A DNA stretch of 64,000 nucleotides from NCBI GenBank assembly GCA_026003335.1, contig BPHB01000001.1, forward strand, positions 186,001 through 250,000, in the 5' to 3' direction. Of this stretch, positions 52,485 to 61,436 are shown piece by piece (position 1 is the first letter of the stretch; each line of letters begins with the position of its first letter). Under the pieces are notes generated by a model. The model searched no databases. It saw nothing but the letters and a program-made list of their open reading frames with translations, and was not told the DNA's origin. The position numbers were made by a program, and so were the translations under genes. Source of the stretch: Chitinophagales bacterium (GTDB lineage: Bacteria > Bacteroidota > Bacteroidia > Chitinophagales > CAIOSU01).

Positions 52485-53046
52485 CGCCAAATTTTGCCAG
52501 AAGGCGGGATAAAGTTTTTGGCGTGACGGAGAGGTAGGTGGTACGGCCCAGAACGGGATGGATAGCGGTAACCAGGCAGATGGCAGCGATAACGTTGCCG
52601 CCGTGGCGGTGGATATAGTTTTTAAAATCATTTAATGTGCTGCCGGTGGTAACCACATCATCAATGATGATATAATCCTTGTGAGGCTGTACCGGGCCGG
52701 CATATAGCACCGGAGACAACAGGCGCTGCATAGCATTTTTGTTGCTGTGGAAAGCTTTGTGCGCCAATATTTTGGTAGAGATGATGCCGCCCCGCTGACG
52801 TTCCAGATGAATGGCCAGGGCTAAAGGAATGGCGTTAAAGCCGGACAGTTCCTCACTGATGACAGGCGCCAGGATGGCGTCAGCGGTGTAAAGGGGCAAT
52901 AAGGCGGGGTTCAATAAATCATTGATCAGTCGTAAAGCAGCACTGATATCGCCCGCTTTTGCGGCTGCAAAGTCCGGATGCTGGCGAAGAGCATACAGGC
53001 TCACATGCGGGGTGAGCGTCAGCGCTGGAGTAGCGGTGGCATTCAT
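52444..53046 (-). CDS. Phosphoribosyltransferase-like protein
   Basis: 200 residues. The PRPP-binding loop Y-I-I-I-D-D-V-V-T-T-G-S-T-L is clear, as in type I phosphoribosyltransferases (ComF/Apt-like). The N-terminal half lacks recognisable nucleobase-binding features. It overlaps the 204-residue gene by 4 bp upstream. A purine-salvage or regulatory role within a mobile element is unexplained; ComF-like proteins are linked to DNA handling. Confidence 0.8.
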   Translation of the reverse strand: MNATATPALTLTPHVSLYALRQHPDFAAAKAGDISAALRLINDLLNPALLPLYTADAILAPVISEELSGFNAIPLALAIHLERQRGGIISTKILAHKAFHSNKNAMQRLLSPVLYAGPVQPHKDYIIIDDVVTTGSTLNDFKNYIHRHGGNVIAAICLVTAIHPVLGRTTYLSVTPKTLSRLLAKFGDDFPTFVKRSIWL

Positions 53047-53657
53047 GATTTAACCAGCTTGTAACCAATAACACCGATGGCAGTGATGCCGGCCGCACCG
53101 GCCAGGAAAATCCACCAGTCTTTTTTGATCTGACTGGTGACGTCTATTTGTACCTGCGGCTTGAGGCTGTTGACATAGTTGCGCACCTTATCAGTCAGAT
53201 CGTTGCCTTTAGCCTGAAAAAAAGCCTTTGCTCTGTCCATAAAAGGAGAATCCGTCTTATCTTTTTTTCTATTTTTTCTACGGCTGCGAATGCGGCTGAC
53301 CAAATCTTTAAAAAGCTGACCGGCTGCTTCCACACCCTGGGCAATGGCCTGGGCTTTGTTGTCGTCCTGCGCCAAACCGGAGAGTGCTGGCCGGAAATGA
53401 CCCTCTGCGGTGATGAAAGTGTGAGGCATTGCCTGTAACAGCTTGTGCAGTGTGGTGTCATCACCTGTAGTTACGGCATCATCCAGGGCATGCAGGATGG
53501 TCGCAGCTTTGGATTTTGCCAGGTCAGTGAAACGGTCTGGGAAAAAATGGAGCATGTACCATATCAGGTAGCCGGCTTTAGTGCCTTTGGCGCTATCGTG
53601 GTTTTGATTGACATAAGCAATGGCTGCGTCAATCTGGCTGTTATTCAGCCGCTGCAC
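53043..53657 (-). CDS. 204-residue protein with C-terminal membrane helix
   Basis: The start at 53657 (GTG, M-Q-R-L-N-N-S-Q-I-D-A-A) is supported by the deleted copy, where the same block begins with ATG. Helical N-terminal domain, a basic segment (R-I-R-S-R-R-K-N-R-K-K-D-K), then a C-terminal membrane helix (W-I-F-L-A-G-A-A-G-I-T-A-I-G-V-I). It is the first gene of the minus-strand run that extends to about 44 kb. Unknown family. Confidence 0.6.
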   Translation of the reverse strand: MQRLNNSQIDAAIAYVNQNHDSAKGTKAGYLIWYMLHFFPDRFTDLAKSKAATILHALDDAVTTGDDTTLHKLLQAMPHTFITAEGHFRPALSGLAQDDNKAQAIAQGVEAAGQLFKDLVSRIRSRRKNRKKDKTDSPFMDRAKAFFQAKGNDLTDKVRNYVNSLKPQVQIDVTSQIKKDWWIFLAGAAGITAIGVIGYKLVKS

Positions 53658-53778
53658 AATAGCCCGCTGCCAGGTCTTTGAAACGCCCCACTTGTCCCAT
53701 AATTTATATTATGTTAAGTAAATGAAAAAAGATAAGTATTGCCCTGAGGTGTGCCCATTTAACATCCTAAAATTCAGA

Positions 53779-54987
53779 TTACTTCATTTTGGCTTTTAAG
53801 CGCTCCAACTCCCCTTTCATCTTTTTGGACAGGTCATACATTTCCAGCTTGGCGTACACTTCCTTAAGCGCTTGAATGATGCCAAGGTCATCGGATTTTA
53901 TCTGATAAGCCTTTTCAAAATAAGGCATGGCTTTTCTGTACAGGTCATTGCGCTTTGCAGTAAGTTCTTTGTATTGTTTATCCGTCAGTTTAGTATTCTC
54001 CATCATTTCCTTATTTATTTCAATGCCTTCGTTGTAATAGATTGCACCCAGGTTGTTATAAGCGCTGTAGTTTTCAGGGTCAAGCTCTATACACTTTTTA
54101 TAAGCAGCTTCTGCCTGTTCTTTTTTTCCTGCCTTGTCATAGGCAGCTCCGAGTACGTAATAAATCTGTGCGTTATTAGGATCCAGTTCTGCGGCTTTTT
54201 CGAGTTTGCTTATAGCCTCTGTTTCCCGTCCCTCCTTAATGTAAATATTAAGCTCATCTATTAAAAGATTCACATTTTCAGGATAGCGTTTAATACCCTT
54301 TTCCAGGACTTTCAGCGCTTCTGTATGATTGCCATCCTCAGCATAGAAACTTGCCAGTATCTGGTAGATTGCAGGGCTATCATAGTTTATGTCAATGAGC
54401 TCATGCAACATTTTCTTTGCTTCCTCCTTTTTGTTCAGTCTCCACAGGCATAGTACGGAGTTATAGGTTGCGTCTGCATCATCCAGCTTTTTTTCATAGC
54501 CGATGCCGTCCAGGAATTTTTTTATAGCCCTTACCTCCATGAAATGCCGGTAGGCATTGTCATAATCACCGGCATTGTAAAGCTGTGCGCCTTTGTTTTG
54601 AATCTGAAGGGCCAGGTTGTAGAGATTGCTTTTACAGATTTCAGCTTCCGGGAATTTTTTTTCAGTGATAGATAACGCTTTCTGATAGCCTTGCGAAGCT
54701 TCAAACAAAGCATCCGGATGCTGGGAAGCAATTGCTTCATTTTCATAAATCAGATGATTGATAAGCCCTTTGTAATACCATGTTTTAGGTTTTTGTGCGG
54801 CCGATTCGTTTTTTACGGTTTCGTTGATTGCTTCCAGGGCTCCCAGCAAAGCATCTGTGTCTTTAAACTCACTGGCCTTATACTCTTCTACCTTGAAATA
54901 GGCTGTCTGATATTTGTTCGATTGGGCAATAGCTGTTGAGGTAAAGAGTAAAAACGAAAAAAGCCAGGCAAAACAGAGTTTTTTCAT
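53779..54987 (-). CDS. Exported TPR protein
   Basis: Start placed at the ATG at 54987 (M-K-K-L-C-F-A-W-L-F), giving a signal peptide that ends T-A-I-A-Q; the open frame extends to 55041. About 402 residues with TPR motifs from residue 100 on (for example A-L-K-V-L-E-K-G-I-K-R-Y-P, A-Q-I-Y-Y-V-L-G-A-A-Y-D-K-A-G, Y-S-A-Y-N-N-L-G-A-I-Y-Y). A periplasmic or outer-membrane-associated scaffold is likely. It marks the return to host genes right of the element. Confidence 0.85.
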   Translation of the reverse strand: MKKLCFAWLFSFLLFTSTAIAQSNKYQTAYFKVEEYKASEFKDTDALLGALEAINETVKNESAAQKPKTWYYKGLINHLIYENEAIASQHPDALFEASQGYQKALSITEKKFPEAEICKSNLYNLALQIQNKGAQLYNAGDYDNAYRHFMEVRAIKKFLDGIGYEKKLDDADATYNSVLCLWRLNKKEEAKKMLHELIDINYDSPAIYQILASFYAEDGNHTEALKVLEKGIKRYPENVNLLIDELNIYIKEGRETEAISKLEKAAELDPNNAQIYYVLGAAYDKAGKKEQAEAAYKKCIELDPENYSAYNNLGAIYYNEGIEINKEMMENTKLTDKQYKELTAKRNDLYRKAMPYFEKAYQIKSDDLGIIQALKEVYAKLEMYDLSKKMKGELERLKAKMK

Positions 54988-55167
54988 GCTGAAAAGTTTT
55001 TTGTGAACGAATACATATTTATGGTTCTTTCCGGGGCACAATTTATGCCATTTCTGAATGAGATAAAAGCATATTAACTTTTATCCTTGTAGATGCCAGG
55101 TGTGCGCACAAAAGGAGGATGCAGTGAAATTTTGTAGCAAAGAATTTTCAGTCCTCCGTTACTCCTC

Positions 55168-57666
55168 TTAGTCTTGGTCATTTTCCTCATGGTCATTGCT
55201 ATCAGCTACCTTGGTCACCGCTGCAATTTCATCTCCCTCATCCAGCCGAATCAGAGTCACTCCCTGAGTAGCCCTCCCCATCACTCGTACTTCCTGCACA
55301 GGCATGCGGATGGTAATACCATTTTTAGTGATGATCATTAAATCATCTGTTTCACTCACTGCTTTGATGGCGATGAGCTTGCCTGTTTTTTCCGTTATGC
55401 TGATCGTCTTTACTCCTTTCCCTCCGCGATTAGTGATGCGATAAATTTCCTCCCCTGTTTCAGGGTCATCCAGGTAGGAGCGTTTTCCGAACCCTTTTTC
55501 ACTGACTACCATTACAGTTGTATTTTTATCCTGTGCAGGGATACAGATCATTCCTATCACTTCATCATCCGGGGCGGCTAGCTTCACTCCTTTTACTCCG
55601 GCGGCCGTACGGCCCATAGGTCTGACTTTGTCTTCCGGAAATCGGATAGCCTGACCATAGCGGGTTGCCATCATGATGTGACATGTACCATCGGTTAGTT
55701 TGGCGTCCAGCAACGAGTCATTATCGTGAACAACGATAGCACGGATGCCGCTTGATCTCGGGCGGGAGTATGCTTCAAGAGTAGTTTTTTTGATAATGCC
55801 TTTTTTGGTGCACAACACAACGTATTGATTTTTTAACGCTTCGGCATCATCCAGATTTTTCACGTTGATATAGGCCTTCACTTTATCGTTAGGTTGAATG
55901 CGAATGAGGTTTTGAATGGGTCTGCCTTTGGAGGTTTTTGATCCTTCAGGAATTTCATAGACGCGCAGCCAGTAACATTGTCCCTGTTCGGTGAAAAACA
56001 GCACATACTCATGTGCGGTGGCCGTAAAGATGTTTTCAATAAAGTCTTCTTCGCGGGTAGCTCCCCCGCGGGAGCCTTTGCCTCCCCTGCTTTGGGTACG
56101 GTAGAGGTCAACCGGTGTGCGCTTGATATATCCGGCATGCGACATGGTGATGACAAACTGGTTGTCCGGTATCAGATCTGTAATATGGATATCATCAGCA
56201 GACATAACCAATTCTGTCTTCCTTTCATCGGCATATTTTTTCTTTATCGCCAGCAGTTCGTCTTTGATAATTTGCATCCTGAGAGGTTCCTTTTCCAGTA
56301 CCTCTTTCAAATAGGCAATGGTTTTCATGACCTCCTCATATTCCGCTTTTATCTTATCCTGTTCCAGGCCGGTGAGACGCTGCAGGCGCATGTCCAGGAT
56401 TGCTTTAGCCTGTATTTCGCTCAGGTTGAAACCGGACATCAACCCGTTTTTCGCTTCTTCAGGGTCTTTGGATTCGCGTATCAGTTTTATGACGGCATCC
56501 AGATTATTGAGCGCTATCAACAACCCCTCCAGGATATGTGCTCTTTTTTCGGCTTCAGCAAGTTCAAAACGGGTCCTGCGTACGACTACCTCATGGCGGA
56601 AGTCAACGAAATGGCGGATGTAATCTTTCAGGTTAATCAGAGTGGGCCGTCCATCGACCAGGGCAATGTTATTTACGCCGAATGAGGTTTGGAGTGGTGT
56701 GTAGCTGTATAGCTGATTAAGTATCACTTGTGCATTTACATCCCTTCTCAGATAAATTTCTACCAAGATGCCATCGCGATTAGAGAGGTCTTTTACATCC
56801 GTGATACCGTCAATTTTTCTTTCATTGACCAGCTCCCCTATTTTGGATACCAGTACCTCTTTATTGATTTGATAAGGTATCTCAGTTACTACAATTTTTT
56901 CCCTGTCATTTTTTTCTTCTGTAACGATTTCGGCTTTGGCGCGGACAACGATTTTGCCCCTTCCGGTCATAAAAGCTTCTTTCACACCGTCAAAGCCATA
57001 GATAATGCCTCCTGTGGGGAAATCAGGGGCCTTAATGTATTGCATGAGCTCCTCAATGCTAATCTCTTTATTATCAATGTAGGCAATCGTTCCATCAATT
57101 ACTTCACCCAAGTTATGAGGCAGGATATTGGTAGCCATCCCCACAGCAATACCCGATGATCCATTGATCAGGAGATTGGGGATGCGGGCTGGTAAAACCA
57201 CCGGTTCCTTTAGGGTGTCATCAAAGTTGTTCTGGAAGTCTACCGTATCTTTATCAATGTCGGCAAGCATTTCCTCCGCGATTTTGCTGAGGCGAGCTTC
57301 CGTGTAGCGCATAGCAGCCGGGCTATCACCATCTACGGAGCCGAAGTTGCCCTGCCCGTCAACGAGTGGATAGCGGAGCGACCAGTCCTGGGCCATGCGT
57401 ACCATGGCATCATACACTGAGCTGTCACCATGGGGGTGATATTTTCCAAGCACCTCCCCCACTATGCGGGCTGATTTTTTATAGGGACGGTTGCTGGCCA
57501 GCCCCAGTTCGTGCATGGCATAAAGAACCCTGCGGTGAACAGGTTTCAGCCCGTCACGCACATCAGGAATAGCACGGGCTACAATGACCGACATGGAGTA
57601 GTCAATGTAGGCCGACTTCATTTCCTCTTCTATGTTGATAGTGATAATCCTTTCTCCGTCAGCCAT
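55168..57666 (-). CDS. gyrA: DNA gyrase subunit A
   Basis: 832 residues, complete. The breakage-rejoining domain has [11 protein letters not shown], the quinolone region [14 protein letters not shown] with the usual Ser and Asp, and the catalytic Tyr in A-M-R-Y-T-E-A-R-L. The C-terminal beta-pinwheel carries a GyrA-box variant (Q-S-R-G-G-K-G). It introduces negative supercoils with GyrB. It stands alone on the minus strand. Confidence 0.98.
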   Translation of the reverse strand: MADGERIITINIEEEMKSAYIDYSMSVIVARAIPDVRDGLKPVHRRVLYAMHELGLASNRPYKKSARIVGEVLGKYHPHGDSSVYDAMVRMAQDWSLRYPLVDGQGNFGSVDGDSPAAMRYTEARLSKIAEEMLADIDKDTVDFQNNFDDTLKEPVVLPARIPNLLINGSSGIAVGMATNILPHNLGEVIDGTIAYIDNKEISIEELMQYIKAPDFPTGGIIYGFDGVKEAFMTGRGKIVVRAKAEIVTEEKNDREKIVVTEIPYQINKEVLVSKIGELVNERKIDGITDVKDLSNRDGILVEIYLRRDVNAQVILNQLYSYTPLQTSFGVNNIALVDGRPTLINLKDYIRHFVDFRHEVVVRRTRFELAEAEKRAHILEGLLIALNNLDAVIKLIRESKDPEEAKNGLMSGFNLSEIQAKAILDMRLQRLTGLEQDKIKAEYEEVMKTIAYLKEVLEKEPLRMQIIKDELLAIKKKYADERKTELVMSADDIHITDLIPDNQFVITMSHAGYIKRTPVDLYRTQSRGGKGSRGGATREEDFIENIFTATAHEYVLFFTEQGQCYWLRVYEIPEGSKTSKGRPIQNLIRIQPNDKVKAYINVKNLDDAEALKNQYVVLCTKKGIIKKTTLEAYSRPRSSGIRAIVVHDNDSLLDAKLTDGTCHIMMATRYGQAIRFPEDKVRPMGRTAAGVKGVKLAAPDDEVIGMICIPAQDKNTTVMVVSEKGFGKRSYLDDPETGEEIYRITNRGGKGVKTISITEKTGKLIAIKAVSETDDLMIITKNGITIRMPVQEVRVMGRATQGVTLIRLDEGDEIAAVTKVADSNDHEENDQD

Positions 57667-58047
57667 AATATGTTTGAATTTATTTTAGGATACGGTTTAA
57701 AAAATTTCTTTTGGTATGCCTCAATCTTTTATCCGTTGACCAATCTCATCTTAAACAATAAGTATTTCGGCACCCTTTTACACCATTGCAAATTTACGGA
57801 ACAGGATGCAGCTCCTTATCCTGAGGTTAATTGTTTTTCCACATGTTGCCTTTGGGTGTATTGCCCGCATCAACGGCAACCCGTTTACGTGGGACTCATT
57901 TTAAGAGCTTTGTCTTAAGATAAGAGTAGAGTTCGTGCATGTCTATTTCAATAAACAAGCTCCCTGATGCGTTGATTAGTGCTTATAAGTGCGTAACCAT
58001 TTATACCATAACTTTAGCTCTTTTGACAAAAACTATTCTACTAAAGT
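57667..58047. other. Divergent intergenic region between gyrA and exbB
   Basis: 381 bp holding the promoters of the divergent gyrA and exbB genes. I see no gene and no clear repeat or terminator. Confidence 0.5.
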
Positions 58048-58722
58048 ATGAGCATAGTATTTCTTCAGCGTATAGATACCTTGTCAGATGGGAGTATGAT
58101 ACAGACCACTACCCTTCTTGAACTGGTGCTCAAAGGAGGGGTAGTGATGATTCCGATCGCCCTGCTTTCCATAATTGCTGTGTATATTTTTGTAGAACGT
58201 TACCTGACTATCAGGAAGGCAGCCAACATAGATGCGGATTTCATTCCCAACATCCGTGACTTTATGGTAAACGGCAATATAGCTGCTGCCCAGGCCTTAT
58301 GCAAACGCCATGACAGTCCGGTAGCCCGTATGATAGAAAAAGGCATTACGCGCATTGGCAAACCGCTGCGCGATATAGAGGCATCCATTGAAAACGTGGG
58401 CAAGCTGGAGTTGTTCAAACTGGAACGCGGCTTATCCTTGCTGGCAACCATTTCCGGAGCGGCTCCCATGCTGGGCTTTCTGGGCACAGTTACCGGTATG
58501 GTAAAAGCATTTTATAACATGGCTAATGCCGGCAACAACATTGCCATTGATTTACTGGCCGGAGGTATTTACGAAGCCCTTATCACCACTGTGGCCGGCC
58601 TGGTGGTCGGTATTTTCTCATTCGTGGCTTACAATATTCTGGTGAATATGGTAAACCAGGTAGTACATAAAATGGAAGCCACCTCCATTGAATTTATTGA
58701 TCTGTTACAGGAACCCGCTTAA
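58048..58722 (+). CDS. exbB: ExbB/TolQ/MotA-type proton channel
   Basis: 224 residues, three membrane helices (about 30-48, 140-165, 182-208). The conserved G-L-S-L-L-A-T-I-S-G-A-A-P-M-L-G-F-L-G-T-V and the T-T-V-A-G-L-V-V-G segment match the family. With ExbD it powers TonB or related systems from the proton gradient. An in-frame ATG at residue 17 is a possible alternative start. exbD follows 3 bp later. Confidence 0.93.
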   Translation: MSIVFLQRIDTLSDGSMIQTTTLLELVLKGGVVMIPIALLSIIAVYIFVERYLTIRKAANIDADFIPNIRDFMVNGNIAAAQALCKRHDSPVARMIEKGITRIGKPLRDIEASIENVGKLELFKLERGLSLLATISGAAPMLGFLGTVTGMVKAFYNMANAGNNIAIDLLAGGIYEALITTVAGLVVGIFSFVAYNILVNMVNQVVHKMEATSIEFIDLLQEPA

Positions 58723-58724
58723 TT

Positions 58725-59126
58725 ATGAATCTGCGCTCAAGAAATAAGGTGGAGGCCCAGTTTAATCTGTCATCCCTGACGGATATTATCTTTCTACTGC
58801 TGATTTTTTTTATGCTCACTTCAACACTTGTAAGCATCAACGCTATCAAGCTGATACTCCCTACTTCGGAAAGTAAAATTACCGACAAACGTAGTGTATC
58901 GGTATCCATCACCAAAGACTTGGAATATTATGTAGATCAGCAGAGAGTGCGTTTTAATGAGCTGAAAGGGGCATTAAAAAAGAAAATTGAGGGGGTTGAA
59001 AATCCCACAGTGGTTTTACATGTGGAAAAATCGGTGCCCATTGAAAACGTGGTGCAGGTGATGAATATCGGCTATGAAATGAAGCTGAATATGATTTTGG
59101 CAACACAACCTCCAGAGAAACGATGA
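58725..59126 (+). CDS. exbD: ExbD/TolR-type protein
   Basis: 133 residues. A single N-terminal membrane helix carries the conserved L-T-D-I-I-F-L-L-L-I-F-F-M-L, where the Asp is the proton-relay residue. The rest is a periplasmic domain. It overlaps the TonB-like gene by 4 bp (ATGA). Confidence 0.93.
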   Translation: MNLRSRNKVEAQFNLSSLTDIIFLLLIFFMLTSTLVSINAIKLILPTSESKITDKRSVSVSITKDLEYYVDQQRVRFNELKGALKKKIEGVENPTVVLHVEKSVPIENVVQVMNIGYEMKLNMILATQPPEKR

Positions 59127-60013
59127 GTCAAACTACTCTACCGCTTAAGGAAGAAGAGGAAAAGAAAAACAAGGTGAAGGGCATACTGGTCACAGTGGCG
59201 GTGCATGCCCTGATCATGCTGCTATTCTTGTATCTTGGTCTCTCCTCAAAATATCCTCCCCCGGTAGAGGGCATCGTGGTCAACTTTGGCACTCTGGATG
59301 CAGGTCAGGGGCCCCGACAGCCTCAGGTGATTGAGGAAAAAGAGGTGTCTCCGCCCGAGGAAGCAGAACCTCTGCCGGTTGAGGAGCAGGAGGAAGCAGC
59401 ACCCGATATTGTAACCCAGCAAACCGAGGAAGCCCCTGCTATAGAAAAACCGGTGGAAAAAAAGGAACCGGAAAAAAAACCTGAGAAACCCAAAGAAGAA
59501 ACTCCCCGTCCTGTTAAAGAGCCGCCCAAAGAGGATCCAAAGAAGCTAGTTAAGGAAGAACCTGCTCCTGTGAAAGAAGAGCCCAGGATAGATCCCAAAA
59601 GCCTGTATTCCGGACAAAAAGCCAGTGAGAATAAACCGGGCAGCGAAGGCAAAACCTATACTCCGGGTGACCAGGGTGACCCTTCAGGGGATCCGTCAGC
59701 AAAAAATTACACCGGAGAATCAAAAGGGCTGGGCAACATTGGCGTAGGCTATGACCTCACGGGCCGAAATCTTCTGGCTATTCCTGACATTGACAGGTCC
59801 TATAAAGAATCAGGGAAAGTGGTTATTCAAATCAAAGTAGATCGCAACGGAAATGTGGTGTTGGCAAAATTTACGCTCAAGGGATCTACAACCACGGATC
59901 CCACCCTGATAGCTCTGGCTGAAAAAGCTGCCCGTGAGGCCAGATTCTCTGCCGATCCCAATGCTCCGGAAGAACAATTTGGCACCATCTCTTTCACATT
60001 TAAGCTCAAGTAA
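59123..60013 (+). CDS. TonB-like energy transducer
   Basis: 296 residues. One N-terminal membrane helix (A-V-H-A-L-I-M-L-L-F-L-Y-L), then a long Pro/Glu/Lys-rich linker (about 65-160, E-K-P-E-K-K-P-E-K-P), a Gly-rich section, and a C-terminal TonB-type domain (K-V-V-I-Q-I-K-V-D-R-N-G-N-V, F-S-A-D-P-N-A-P-E, ending F-T-F-K-L-K). Third gene of the exbB-exbD-tonB operon, working across the periplasm on outer-membrane transporters. Confidence 0.88.
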   Translation: MSQTTLPLKEEEEKKNKVKGILVTVAVHALIMLLFLYLGLSSKYPPPVEGIVVNFGTLDAGQGPRQPQVIEEKEVSPPEEAEPLPVEEQEEAAPDIVTQQTEEAPAIEKPVEKKEPEKKPEKPKEETPRPVKEPPKEDPKKLVKEEPAPVKEEPRIDPKSLYSGQKASENKPGSEGKTYTPGDQGDPSGDPSAKNYTGESKGLGNIGVGYDLTGRNLLAIPDIDRSYKESGKVVIQIKVDRNGNVVLAKFTLKGSTTTDPTLIALAEKAAREARFSADPNAPEEQFGTISFTFKLK

Positions 60014-60104
60014 TTTTTCGGTCAATCTGATAGTATTGCATTTCTCATTTGGGATTTCAATTATAGTGCGAACTTATACCGGCTGATTGCTAAAACCTTT
60101 CCCC

Positions 60105-61409
60105 TTGACTTATCAGGAAGCCTTGCATCATTTGTATGACCAGTTGCCGATGTTTCAGCGCATTGGTGCGGCAGCTTTCAAAAAAGATCTCACCAACACG
60201 CTGTTTTTGTGTGCTATGCTCAAGGAGCCACACCAGCGTTTTAAAAGCATACATGTTGCCGGCACCAATGGAAAAGGCTCTGTTTCACACCTTCTGGCAG
60301 CCATGCTCCAGGCGCAGGGTTACAAAACAGGGCTCTATATATCACCGCACTACAAAGATTTCCGGGAGCGTATAAAAATCAATGGCGATTATATCTCCGC
60401 AGAGCAGGTGGTGCGCTTTGTGGAGCGTTACCGGTCGGAGTATGAAAAAATCAAGCCGTCATTTTTTGAAATCACGGTAGCGATGGCTTTTGACTATTTT
60501 GCTGCTGAACAGGTGGATATTGCCGTTATTGAAACCGGCATGGGAGGTCGCCTGGATTCCACCAATGTAATCACTCCGTTGCTTTCGGTTATCACCAATA
60601 TCGGATATGACCACATGCAGTTTCTGGGGAACACCCTTCCAGCCATTGCTTTTGAAAAAGCCGGCATTATAAAACCGCATGTGCCGGTTGTCATTGGAGA
60701 AACCGATGCTGAAACCGCTCCGGTTTTTCAGGAAGTAGCCAGCGAACGGAATGCCCCTATAGAATTTGCTGACCAGCATGTTCAGGTGATGCTGAAAAGC
60801 AAATCGCATGGCGGTATGCGTGTTGATATTGCAGAACATCAGAAAGTGGTTTATACAGATGTCTTCACCAGCTTGTATGGGGGATACCAACTCAAGAACA
60901 TTGCAACTGCATGGCATGCGGCCCGCATGTTGCAAAAAGCAGCCTCTTCTTTTTTGCCGCTTTCCGAAAGGGCTATGCTGGAGGGAATAGAAAAAGTACG
61001 GGCGCTTACCCGCCTGCAGGGACGTTGGGATTTTTTGTCTGTTGAAGGCCCTGTCATCATTTGTGATAGCGGACATAATGCCCATGGAATTCGTGAGGTT
61101 GTTCGTGAGCTAATGGAAATGACGTGTCGTCACCTGCACTTTGTAATCGGTTTTGTAAAAGATAAAGATTTGCAGTTAGTACTCCCGTTATTCCCATCCG
61201 GGGAAAGATACCATTACTATTTCTGCCGCCCCGATTTACCCCGCGGACTGGATGCTGAGGAACTACAGAAGCAGGCCTGGACATTTGGACTCAACGGCAG
61301 AGCCTATCCTTCTGTGCGCGCGGCTCTGGAATCAGCCAAACAGCTTGCCGATAAACAGGATGTCATTTTTGTAGGTGGCAGCACCTTTGTTGTAGCCGAG
61401 GTGATTTGA
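60105..61409 (+). CDS. folC: Folylpolyglutamate/dihydrofolate synthase
   Basis: I choose the TTG at 60105 (giving M-T-Y-Q-E-A-L-H-H-L), the usual N-terminus of the family; a TTG at 60087 is in frame. About 434 residues. The ATP loop A-G-T-N-G-K-G-S-V-S, S-P-H-Y-K-D-F-R-E-R-I, E-T-G-M-G-G-R-L-D-S-T-N and I-G-Y-D-H are present, then the C-terminal domain L-Q-G-R-W-D and D-S-G-H-N-A-H-G. It adds glutamate to folates. Same direction as the exb operon, 91 bp downstream. Confidence 0.93.
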   Translation: MTYQEALHHLYDQLPMFQRIGAAAFKKDLTNTLFLCAMLKEPHQRFKSIHVAGTNGKGSVSHLLAAMLQAQGYKTGLYISPHYKDFRERIKINGDYISAEQVVRFVERYRSEYEKIKPSFFEITVAMAFDYFAAEQVDIAVIETGMGGRLDSTNVITPLLSVITNIGYDHMQFLGNTLPAIAFEKAGIIKPHVPVVIGETDAETAPVFQEVASERNAPIEFADQHVQVMLKSKSHGGMRVDIAEHQKVVYTDVFTSLYGGYQLKNIATAWHAARMLQKAASSFLPLSERAMLEGIEKVRALTRLQGRWDFLSVEGPVIICDSGHNAHGIREVVRELMEMTCRHLHFVIGFVKDKDLQLVLPLFPSGERYHYYFCRPDLPRGLDAEELQKQAWTFGLNGRAYPSVRAALESAKQLADKQDVIFVGGSTFVVAEVI

Positions 61410-61436
61410 CCGGAAGCTCTGCCCGGGGCAACTTCC

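Noticed and set aside
52485-52631. Extension of the transglutaminase frame to 52631
   Set aside because: These codons are the out-of-frame shadow of the phosphoribosyltransferase gene.
59323-59652. Minus-strand serine/glycine-rich frame opposite the TonB-like gene
   Set aside because: It is the complement of the Pro/Glu/Lys linker of the TonB-like protein.
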